DNA from: JBMFLE01 sp049971355
GTDB lineage: Bacteria; Patescibacteriota; Patescibacteriia; UBA2591; UBA4787
Reading direction: 5' to 3'
NCBI GenBank assembly: GCA_049971355.1
Contig: JBMFLE010000020.1
Span: 1 to 12,891 of the forward strand
DNA: 12,891 nt
Both the position numbers and the translations under genes were made by a program. The stretch's first letter is position 1, and each line of letters starts with the position of its first letter. This document shows, in pieces, positions 1 to 5,726 of the stretch. Under the pieces are notes generated by a model. The model ran no database searches. It saw only the letters and a program-made list of their open reading frames with translations, and was not told where the DNA came from.

Positions 1-2
1 CC

Positions 3-305
3 GACAATAAGGGACATCACATTAATGGTCTTGAGGGCTTCTAGGGCTATCTCAAAAGAAAGTTATCCGCTAAAGGCGGGATACGGAGAAAAAAATTGTC
101 TCTTTATCTCGGAGAATATGTTTGGAGATATAACCATAAAAGCCTATCATTTAAGGAACAAGAAAACTACCTCTTAAATTTGTGGCGAAAAGAAAACTAT
201 TCTTTACTGCACCATCGTCTAAAAGCTAGGAAAATAAAGAGGAATTTTCATTTATCTTCAATTTTATCGATACCAATTATTAATATTTTAGGTCCGAAAA
301 ATTGA
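3..305 (+). pseudogene. IS1595-family (ISXO2-like) transposase, 3' fragment with internal amber stop
   Basis: The frame starting at base 3 reads DNKGHHINGLEGF, a TAG at 42-44, then GYLKRKLSAKGG and GEYVWRYNHK. This is the C-terminal part of an ISXO2-like DDE transposase, whose family form is HINGIEGFWGYLKxRL followed by a YLxEYxWRYNHR block. The TAG sits exactly where the family has Trp, so it is probably a TGG to TAG change. The open part after the stop can start only at a TTG (96). The 5' part lies outside the window, so whether the rest of the gene is intact is unknown. The reading continues to a TGA at 303-305. A transposon end lies about 30 bases further on. I read this as an inactive relic; suppressed UAG is possible but nothing supports it. 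Confidence 0.7.
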
Positions 306-331
306 ACTTTACCCCTAGATATTGGAAATTA

Positions 332-390
332 TTTAGAAATTACACAAATGGTATCTCATTTTAGGTTCATGTCCTATTAATTTTTGTTTT
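332..390 (+). repeat. Probable transposon end (terminal inverted repeat region)
   Basis: The 21 bases at 332-352 occur as an exact reverse complement at 7135-7155. Similarity continues inward through a CATTTT...GGTTCA...TCCT block to about 390 (about 7100 on the other side). The position just after the ISXO2 transposase fragment fits the right end of that element. The outer boundary and any target duplication cannot be fixed from the window. Confidence 0.5.
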
Positions 391-464
391 TCTAATTCGG
401 GATTTTAAAACGATCGTTTCTTTTCTCCGAATAATATCAAAGGCTAAAAATAAAAATTGAACCG

Positions 465-495
465 GAGATTATTACAAATTAACAATCTCTTTTTT
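465..495 (+). terminator. Weak terminator-like hairpin
   Basis: GAGATT (465-470) pairs with AATCTC (484-489) across a 13-nt loop, directly followed by six T (490-495). The stem is short and AT-rich. It could end transcripts that read out of the transposase relic, but the support is weak. Confidence 0.25.
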
Positions 496-560
496 ATCAA
501 TTTTGGGGTAATTAAAAATTTTGGTGACAGTCCTCTTAATTAAAATTTAAGAATTACTTG

Positions 561-629
561 CCCCATTAAATGTCGCTTTGCGGCAATCTCGATGCAGTCG
601 GGATTCCCGCTCACGAGATTTAACTGGGG
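561..629. other. Compact foldable element (three-way-junction-like)
   Basis: Outer arms CCCCATTAAAT (561-571) and ATTTAACTGGGG (618-629) pair over 11 bp with one bulged C. Inside are a 5-bp hairpin with a TTT loop (572-584) and a second arm TCTCG/CGAGA (587-591 with 614-618) that encloses CGGG/CCCG (599-602 with 606-609). The small hairpin has a G.U pair on the plus strand and an A.C clash on the minus strand, so plus-strand RNA folds slightly better. It lies about 50 bases beyond the stop of the minus-strand gene at 677. It may be a miniature transposable repeat, a structured RNA or a 3' end signal; I recognise no named family. Confidence 0.35.
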
Positions 630-676
630 TGAGTTTAAAAAGAAATACTAAAAAATATTAAAATAATTTGTCAGAA

Positions 677-1480
677 TCAATCTAATAATTTGTTGAAAAA
701 TTCTTCAGCTAAAAAATTAGCGTCTTCTCTAGCCCTAACAAGACTACTTCTATCCTCCAGAGAAACAGCCTCGGGATGAGCAGAAATGCTTTCAGGATGT
801 TTTCTTACACCAGAGTAGCGTTCGCGGGCAGAATGAAATGACAATCCTATGCGACTACATTCTTTTCCGTAACGAACTTTTTTAAAAATATTTCCGAATT
901 TTTGAATATAATCTGCGGAATTACTATCCGCCGAAACAGCGGCAACGTCAAAATTAATTCCCAATTCTTTTAATAGTTCCATAAGTCGGGTGATACCATG
1001 ACCGCTCTCAATATATTCTGTCACCACCAAGGCCTTGCCTATTTCTTTCTTTTTGCCGACTAAAAAATTTCTAATTGCTTTGTCTTTTTCAATAAGCCAC
1101 CAATAGCGACCGGCGGCTAAAAAATATGTTTTTACGGGTTCTTTGCCAGCCTTTGATCTGATACGATTAATCAATTCTCTTAGAAACAAGGAGGGGAGCC
1201 TGCCGCTAACATCATCGCTCAAAATGGTGTCGTAAGTCGATAAATCGCGTTCTAATTTAATAACTAAACAAGCTAAAGCTTCAATGACCTCAGAAGGCTT
1301 ACGATTAGAAAGGTTGGGCTTGAACGGAAACTCTATTTTTTCCGCAATTTTATCGAGATCTCCGAGTCTAGTCAACCTTTTTTGAATTTCTGCCTCGGTT
1401 AATTCAACTCCGGATTTTTTAAGGATTTTCTCCTTATCCCCCTCCCTAATTAGATTTGTTATTTGCTCAAATATCCCCAT
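677..1480 (-). CDS. Phosphoribosyltransferase-fold protein, function unknown
   Basis: The 267-residue protein has no signal peptide or membrane segment and is probably cytoplasmic. Residues 151-160, LVVTEYIESG, resemble the PRPP-binding signature of type I phosphoribosyltransferases (hydrophobic strand, acidic pair, then a Gly-containing loop: VVDDxIxTG). The second acidic position is E155 and T154 replaces the first, so PRPP catalysis is uncertain. Residues 88-101 (SDDVSGRLPSLFLR) and 119-125 (YFLAAGR) look like earlier strands of the same fold. The N-terminal 60 residues are charged and helical. The C-terminal tail 218-267 is polar and includes a short HPE...HPE duplication (228-238). The ATG at 1480 has no Shine-Dalgarno site. 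It stands alone between transposon relics. Similar domains occur in PRTase-like accessory or regulatory proteins; I cannot name a substrate. Confidence 0.6.
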   Translation of the reverse strand: MGIFEQITNLIREGDKEKILKKSGVELTEAEIQKRLTRLGDLDKIAEKIEFPFKPNLSNRKPSEVIEALACLVIKLERDLSTYDTILSDDVSGRLPSLFLRELINRIRSKAGKEPVKTYFLAAGRYWWLIEKDKAIRNFLVGKKKEIGKALVVTEYIESGHGITRLMELLKELGINFDVAAVSADSNSADYIQKFGNIFKKVRYGKECSRIGLSFHSARERYSGVRKHPESISAHPEAVSLEDRSSLVRAREDANFLAEEFFNKLLD

Positions 1481-1563
1481 AATTTAATAATATCGCTATT
1501 TTTTGATTTTTGTCAAACCCCCGCACGACCTAATGATACACTTCACACTAGAGGAGGTCAAAA

Positions 1564-1714
1564 ATGTTGAAAAAAATTGGAATTAGTCAAAAAACCGGAT
1601 TCTAAAGAGACTAAGCTATCCTATCTAAAAATTAAATCAAGAATACCTTTTAAATTGGCTTGTTTTAATACTGACAATAGAGGTGAAAATGAAAGAGAAT
1701 TTTATGGCCGGTAA
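1564..1714 (+). pseudogene. Probable remnant of an rve-type integrase/transposase
   Basis: After a TGA at 1568-1570, the frame runs open from 1571 to the TAA at 1712-1714. It contains RIPFKLACFNTDNRGENEREF, which resembles the second catalytic Asp block of IS3/IS481-type rve integrases (usually hTDNGgEF), with Gly changed to Arg. About 47 codons remain; the first Asp and the distal Glu are missing. In another frame, a strong GAGGAGGT ribosome site (about 1551-1558) precedes ATG 1564, which opens a 13-codon ORF ending at 1605. A frameshift could once have joined this start to the integrase frame. Assignment rests on one motif, so it is tentative. Confidence 0.4.
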
Positions 1715-1720
1715 AATCAA

Positions 1721-1760
1721 GAGGTGGAATATGGAAGCGATCGCCGTGATATTCCACCTC
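1721..1760 (-). terminator. Perfect 12-bp inverted repeat downstream of rtcB
   Basis: GAGGTGGAATAT (1721-1732) and ATATTCCACCTC (1749-1760) are exact reverse complements around a 16-nt loop that itself contains the palindrome GCGATCGC. It lies 54 bases beyond the rtcB stop. On the minus strand the hairpin is followed by TTGATTTTAC, a poor T tract. It is best read as a 3' end or stability hairpin for the rtcB transcript; a transposon remnant is the alternative. Confidence 0.4.
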
Positions 1761-1814
1761 CTATAAACTTATAAATTAAGTGTAAATTATGTCAATGAGG
1801 CTTGAGGGGGAAAG

Positions 1815-3266
1815 TTACTCTCCCTTTATCACCGCCAACGGTATTAAGCGGGCTACTTTTTTAGCTAAACCAACCCTGGCTACAACATCAACAACCTCAT
1901 CCACATTCTTATAAGCTTGCGGTGCTTCTTCGGCTAATCCAGCTGGTGAACCACATTTAATAATTATACCTCTTTTATTTAACTCTTTAATTAAATCCGA
2001 ACCCCAAACTTTTCTTTTGGCCGCAATTCGAGACATTGTTCGACCAGCGCCATGACAAACTGAATAAAAACTATCTTTGGCTAATTCGGTACCAACTAAA
2101 ACATAAGAAGCAGTACCCATGCTGCCGGGAATCAAAACTGGTTGACCAGTAGTCTGATAAATTCTGGCCAATTCCGGGTGCCCTGGCGGAAAGGCCCGTG
2201 TTGCTCCTTTGCGGTGAAGAATTAATTTCATCTGCTTACCCTCAACTTCATGTTCTTCAATTTTACCAATATTATGAGCAACATCATAAACTAAATTCAA
2301 TTTTTTCTGAACCAATTCACTAGGTAAAACTTTTTGCCAAACTTGACGAGTTAGATGAGTGATTATCTGTCGATTAGCCCAAGCAAAATTAGCAGCAGCA
2401 CACATGGCGGCAAAATATCCTTGACCTTCCGGTGAATCAATTGGTGCGCAAGCCAATTCCCGATCTGGCAATCGAAGACCCCACTCTGATAATTTTTGAT
2501 TAAAAATTCTTACCCAATCAGTACAGACCTGATGACCTAAACCGCGTGAACCAGTGTGGATTAAAATTGTAATTTCATTAGATTTTAGACCAAAAGCCTC
2601 TGCCACTTTTTCATCAAAAATCTGTTCAACTCTCTGAATTTCTAAAAAGTGATTTCCAGAACCAAGTGTTCCTAATTGATCTCGTCCGCGAGTTTTGGCT
2701 TGGTCGGAAACTTTTGTCGGGTCAGCCTTCTCTAAACAACCCCCCGCTTCACAATGCTCCAAATCTTCTGGCAAACCATAACCTTGAGAAACCACTTGTT
2801 TGGCCCCACCTAATAAAACTCTATTCATAGCTACTTTATCTAATTTTATCTTGCCAGTTGAGCCAACGCCAGAAGGAATGGCATGATTTAAAGCATCGGC
2901 TAATTCAGCTAAATACGGTTTTAATTGTTCTGAAGAAATGCCAGTGGTTAAGAGCCTAACGCCGCAATTAATGTCAAAACCAATTCCGCCGGGCGAAATT
3001 ACGCCTTCGGGAAATTTAGTTGCCGCTACTCCGCCAATTGGAAAACCGTAACCTTCGTGGATATCAGGCATAGCTAAAGCATATTTTACAATTCCGGGCA
3101 AAGTACCGACATTAACTAACTGTTCTAAAGATTTGTCACGAAAAACTTGTTCTAACATCTTTTCGTTAACATAAATTCTAGCCGAAACTCGCATATCTGA
3201 ACGAAAAGTTTTTGGAATTTCGTAAAGAAAATCGTTGATTTTATGTAAATCATTTTTGGTAAGCAT
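1815..3266 (-). CDS. rtcB: RNA-splicing ligase RtcB (3'-phosphate/5'-OH RNA ligase)
   Basis: RtcB joins RNA ends carrying a 2',3'-cyclic phosphate or 3'-phosphate to a 5'-OH end, through a covalent histidine-GMP intermediate and Mn2+. It acts in tRNA splicing and RNA repair in the cytoplasm. The 483-residue length is normal. All expected metal and nucleotide residues are present: D98 and C101 in GGIGFDINCGVR, H206 in GSGNHFLEI, H237 in HTGSRGLGHQ, H331 in YDVAHNIGK, and H405 in YSVCHGAGRTMSR, the predicted guanylylated His. Thus it should be active. The start at 3266 lies 11 bases after a TGGTATAAT extended -10, giving a leader of only a few bases and no ribosome site. Its usual partner archease is encoded 5.5 kb away on the same strand. 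It is monocistronic, diverging from rsmE. Confidence 0.95.
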   Translation of the reverse strand: MLTKNDLHKINDFLYEIPKTFRSDMRVSARIYVNEKMLEQVFRDKSLEQLVNVGTLPGIVKYALAMPDIHEGYGFPIGGVAATKFPEGVISPGGIGFDINCGVRLLTTGISSEQLKPYLAELADALNHAIPSGVGSTGKIKLDKVAMNRVLLGGAKQVVSQGYGLPEDLEHCEAGGCLEKADPTKVSDQAKTRGRDQLGTLGSGNHFLEIQRVEQIFDEKVAEAFGLKSNEITILIHTGSRGLGHQVCTDWVRIFNQKLSEWGLRLPDRELACAPIDSPEGQGYFAAMCAAANFAWANRQIITHLTRQVWQKVLPSELVQKKLNLVYDVAHNIGKIEEHEVEGKQMKLILHRKGATRAFPPGHPELARIYQTTGQPVLIPGSMGTASYVLVGTELAKDSFYSVCHGAGRTMSRIAAKRKVWGSDLIKELNKRGIIIKCGSPAGLAEEAPQAYKNVDEVVDVVARVGLAKKVARLIPLAVIKGE

Positions 3267-3277
3267 AGTATTGTTTT

Positions 3278-3286
3278 ATTATACCA
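3278..3286 (-). promoter_or_regulatory. rtcB promoter, extended -10
   Basis: The minus strand reads TGGTATAAT, a perfect -10 hexamer with the TGn extension. The A of the rtcB ATG (3266) is 11 bases downstream, which predicts a leader of about five bases. No good -35 is visible, as is usual for extended -10 promoters. Confidence 0.55.
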
Positions 3287-3314
3287 AAATAGCAAAGCCC
3301 GGAAAGCAAGCAAC

Positions 3315-3381
3315 TGTGGATAACATAGCCACTCCCACACCAATGTATTGGTGCGGGAGTAAATTGGGGGGACTATCCACA
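3315..3381. promoter_or_regulatory. Two inverted DnaA-box-like sites flanking a hairpin
   Basis: TGTGGATAA at 3315-3323 is the exact complement of the DnaA box TTATCCACA; CTATCCACA at 3373-3381 differs from it at one base. They face each other around the hairpin at 3331-3360 in the divergent rtcB/rsmE region. They could be real DnaA sites, a nested inverted repeat, or chance in AT-rich DNA. dnaA is not in the window. Confidence 0.3.
3331..3360 (-). repeat. Strong 14-bp hairpin between rtcB and rsmE
   Basis: ACTCCCACACCAAT (3331-3344) faces ATTGGTGCGGGAGT (3347-3360) across a 2-base spacer, with one mismatch. On the minus strand the mismatch becomes G.U, so minus-strand RNA forms an unbroken stem. 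It lies upstream of the predicted starts of both rtcB and rsmE transcripts, so it is probably a DNA-level operator-like site or end signal and not a leader element. Confidence 0.4.
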
Positions 3382-3389
3382 TATAGACA

Positions 3390-3417
3390 TTGATTTTTTG
3401 TTCAGAAATGCTATGAT
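3390..3417 (+). promoter_or_regulatory. rsmE promoter
   Basis: TTGATT (3390-3395) and TATGAT (3412-3417) are separated by 16 bases. The ATG at 3424 is where transcription should start, so the message is predicted to be leaderless. No ribosome site is present. Confidence 0.5.
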
Positions 3418-3423
3418 AGTTTT

Positions 3424-4149
3424 ATGCATCGTTTCTTTTTGAAAAATTTTAGACAAACTGAAAACGAAATTAAAATTTTTAACCCGGAGCAAATTCATCA
3501 AATTAAAAATGTTTTGCGATTAAAACCTGGTCAGGAAATTACTATTTTTGATTCAAGTGGTCGACAGTTTTTAATTATTTTAGAATCTATCAATAATTTT
3601 ATTACTGGCAAGGTTATAAAAGAAATAAAACAAGATATTGAACCGAAAATAAAAATTGTTCTTTATCAATCTTTAATCAAAAAAGATAAGTTTGAATGGT
3701 TAATTAAACAAGGCACTGCTTTAGGAATTAGTAAATTTGTGCCATTAATTACTGATCGAAGTATTGTTCGTCGGGTCTCCGAGGAAAAATTTAGGCGCTG
3801 GCAAAAAATTGTCCAAGAATCAACCGAACAATCCGGCCGGACAAATATTCCAATTATTGCCCAGCCAATAAATTTTAAATCTTTAACAAAACAAATTTTG
3901 AATAAAATAGCACTTAATTTAATTGGTCAGCCAAATGCTAAAAAAAACTTAAAACAAGTTCTGCCAGAGAAAAAACCAAAATTAATTAATCTTTTTATTG
4001 GTCCGGAAGGTGGTTTTTCCGAATCAGAAATAAAATTAGCCAAAAAATTAGGCCTTAAACTATTTCGTTTCGGCCCGCGAATTTTACCGGCTGAATTTGC
4101 TGGCTTAGCTATTGCCTCAGTAATTTTTTATCACTATAATAATATTTAA
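3424..4149 (+). CDS. rsmE: 16S rRNA (uracil-1498-N3)-methyltransferase RsmE
   Basis: RsmE methylates N3 of U1498 in 16S rRNA in the assembled 30S subunit, using S-adenosylmethionine bound in a SPOUT knot. The 241 residues match the family length. The start MHRFFL is the family N-terminus (PUA-like domain about 1-70). Family blocks follow: KKDKFEWLIKQGTALGISKF (about 79-98), RWQKIVQESTEQSGR (about 121-135), the SAM-site GPEGGFSESEI (about 190-200) and the knot FGPRILPAEFAGLAIASV (about 216-233). The last usually reads LGPRILRTETA; here P-A-E-F replaces R-T-E-T while the Glu is kept, a divergence that may be lineage-specific. It is the first gene of a two-gene unit, 34 bases before the peptidase gene. 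Confidence 0.92.
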   Translation: MHRFFLKNFRQTENEIKIFNPEQIHQIKNVLRLKPGQEITIFDSSGRQFLIILESINNFITGKVIKEIKQDIEPKIKIVLYQSLIKKDKFEWLIKQGTALGISKFVPLITDRSIVRRVSEEKFRRWQKIVQESTEQSGRTNIPIIAQPINFKSLTKQILNKIALNLIGQPNAKKNLKQVLPEKKPKLINLFIGPEGGFSESEIKLAKKLGLKLFRFGPRILPAEFAGLAIASVIFYHYNNI

Positions 4150-4170
4150 AGTAAAAATGGCTCTTTAAAA

Positions 4171-4183
4171 AAGGAGGTTTAAG
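4171..4183 (+). promoter_or_regulatory. Ribosome binding site of the M23 peptidase gene
   Basis: AAGGAGG at 4171-4177 stands 6 bases before ATG 4184. It is the clearest Shine-Dalgarno site of any intact gene here, and marks an internal operon gene in contrast to the near-leaderless first genes. Confidence 0.8.
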
Positions 4184-5089
4184 ATGAAAATCTTAATTTA
4201 TTTATTCTATCTTTTCTGTTTTACCCAACCTAGTTATCAACAAATCGCCGCCACTATTAAAACTCCAGAAAAAATTACTATTGAGCCGGAGACAATTGAA
4301 CAAGGTGGATTAATGACAATTCAAATTCCTAAAGATTCGAATTTAACTAAAGTTGAAATTATCTGCGGTCACGATACTCTAGTCCTGATTGAACAAAATA
4401 ACAACTGGGTCGCTCTCTGGGCGCCTGATTTAGAAGCAGAAACCGGCCGATATAAATTTAAAATTATCTTAGAAAAAACTGACTGCCATAAACAGACACT
4501 TTACCGAACCATCTTTGTCAAAAAGATTAAAGCGCCGATTAAAAAAATAACCCTTAGCCCGCGGTTTATCAAAATTGATTCAATAATTTTGGAAAGAATA
4601 AAACGGGAAAAAGCACGACTTTCTCGGGCACTTTCTTGGGCTTATCAAAGTAAAACCGAAATTGCTTGGACCAGGTCATTTATCTTGCCCCTGGATTCAG
4701 CTGTGGTCAGCAGTCAATTCGGCGAGAAAAGAATTTTCACCGGAAAAATTTTAAGCGTCCATAATGGTGTCGATTTAAGTGCCCCGGGGGGCGACTCTGT
4801 TCGGGCAGTCAATGACGGTAAAATCGTTTTAATCGGCGACTTCTTTTTCGAGGGTAAACTGGTGATTATTGACCACGGCGGAAAACTGTTCACTGTTTAT
4901 TGTCATCTTTCTAAAATTCTAGTGGCAGAAAACCAAATGGTTAAAAGAGGCCAAATTATCGGCTTGGTCGGCTCAACTGGCCGTTCAACCGGCCCGCATT
5001 TGCACTGGGGCGCCCGTCTCGGTCAAGCTAGAATTAATCCGCTGGAATTACTACGCTTACCGATTTTAAAACGGGGGGCTGACAATTAG
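4184..5089 (+). CDS. Secreted M23-family (LytM) zinc metallopeptidase
   Basis: M23 enzymes cut the peptide cross-links of peptidoglycan; inactive or regulated forms activate amidases at division. Residues 1-20 form a short hydrophobic signal-like segment (MKILIYLFYLFCF). Residues 30-115 look like a beta-sandwich, followed by a charged helical linker (about 133-152). The LytM domain (about 165-290) has the complete zinc set: H193 and D197 in HNGVDL, H241 in YCHLSK and H272/H274 in GPHLHWG, so it should be catalytic. It is cotranscribed with rsmE from a strong ribosome site. The 3' end is unusual: the stop codon TAG (5087-5089) lies inside the terminator. Substrate bond and division role are inferred from the family only. 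Confidence 0.9.
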   Translation: MKILIYLFYLFCFTQPSYQQIAATIKTPEKITIEPETIEQGGLMTIQIPKDSNLTKVEIICGHDTLVLIEQNNNWVALWAPDLEAETGRYKFKIILEKTDCHKQTLYRTIFVKKIKAPIKKITLSPRFIKIDSIILERIKREKARLSRALSWAYQSKTEIAWTRSFILPLDSAVVSSQFGEKRIFTGKILSVHNGVDLSAPGGDSVRAVNDGKIVLIGDFFFEGKLVIIDHGGKLFTVYCHLSKILVAENQMVKRGQIIGLVGSTGRSTGPHLHWGARLGQARINPLELLRLPILKRGADN

Positions 5090-5104
5090 CCCCCTTTTGT
5101 TTAT
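5074..5104 (+). terminator. Intrinsic terminator of the rsmE-M23 operon
   Basis: GGGGGCT (5074-5080) pairs with AGCCCCC (5088-5094) over a 7-base loop and is followed by TTTTGTTTATTTT. It is a textbook rho-independent terminator, overlapping the last codons and the stop of the peptidase gene. Confidence 0.88.
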
Positions 5105-5113
5105 TTTAAATCA

Positions 5114-5122
5114 TGCTATAAT
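5114..5122 (+). promoter_or_regulatory. Extended -10 promoter of the first GT4 gene
   Basis: TGCTATAAT is a perfect extended -10. The ATG at 5130 lies 7 bases after it, exactly where transcription should begin, so the message is predicted to be leaderless. The promoter follows directly after the preceding terminator. Confidence 0.6.
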
Positions 5123-5129
5123 ATCCTCT

Positions 5130-5657
5130 ATGAAAATAGGTATTGACGCCCGATTTTACGGCCTGAGTGGCAAAGGAATCGGACGATATTTAGAAAAATT
5201 AATTGCCCATTTAGAGAAGCTTGACCAAAAAAATGAATATTTTATTTTTCTTCGTCGAGAAAATTTTGATTTATATCAAACAACCAATCCTCACTTCCAT
5301 AAGGTCTTGGCCGATTATCCTTGGTATTCCTGGCAAGAACAAATTTTATTACCCCTCAAACTCAAAAAATACAGATTAGATTTAGTTCATTTTCCCCATT
5401 TTAATGTGCCGATTTTTTATTCGGGCAAATTTATTTTGACTGTTCATGATTTGACTCTGCTTGATTGGCCGACCAAACATCAAGGCCTGTATAATTTATT
5501 CTATAAAATCAAAGATTTAATTTTCCGTCTGATTTTACACCGCGCCCTCCAAAAAGCGGCAAAAATCATCACTGACTCCGAATTCACTAAACAAGAACTA
5601 ATCAAAAAATTTAAAATTCCAAGCGAAAAAATAGAAATAATTTATTTGGCAGGTTAA
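5130..5657 (+). CDS. Half-length GT4 glycosyltransferase (N-terminal domain only)
   Basis: The 175-residue product begins MKIGIDARFYG and corresponds to the N-terminal Rossmann domain of GT4 (GT-B fold) glycosyltransferases, the acceptor-binding half. It ends at IEIIYLAG, the linker between domains; the C-terminal domain with the nucleotide-sugar EX7E motif is absent. Length is about half of the intact neighbour (374 residues), with which it shares the overall pattern, including KKYRLDLVHFPHFNVPIFYSGKF. After its TAA (5655-5657) the same frame stays open for 23 codons up to the ATG of the neighbour. I chose ATG 5130 and not an upstream ATG because of the family start and the promoter placement. 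It is probably a decayed tandem duplicate; a functional half-enzyme working with a separate C-terminal domain is possible. Confidence 0.7.
   Translation: MKIGIDARFYGLSGKGIGRYLEKLIAHLEKLDQKNEYFIFLRRENFDLYQTTNPHFHKVLADYPWYSWQEQILLPLKLKKYRLDLVHFPHFNVPIFYSGKFILTVHDLTLLDWPTKHQGLYNLFYKIKDLIFRLILHRALQKAAKIITDSEFTKQELIKKFKIPSEKIEIIYLAG
5355..5432 (+). repeat. 78-bp patch shared by the two GT4 genes (copy 1)
   Basis: These 78 bases match 5952-6029 with one difference (G at 5408, T at 6005), while sequence on both sides is clearly more diverged at DNA level. It encodes the same stretch of the N-terminal domain in both genes. Confidence 0.85.
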
Positions 5658-5726
5658 ATATTTTTTAAAAAAGAAAATGGTCTTGGTAAAATTATTAGCA
5701 AAACCCTTAATAATTTCAAAATTCAT

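Noticed and set aside
3..305. Programmed UAG readthrough in the transposase
   Set aside because: Only a fragment is seen and UAG replaces a conserved Trp by a single base change; decay is the simpler reading.
3152..3382. Minus-strand ORF upstream of and overlapping rtcB
   Set aside because: It is a frame shadow of the RtcB N-terminus and the control region, and would cover the promoter.
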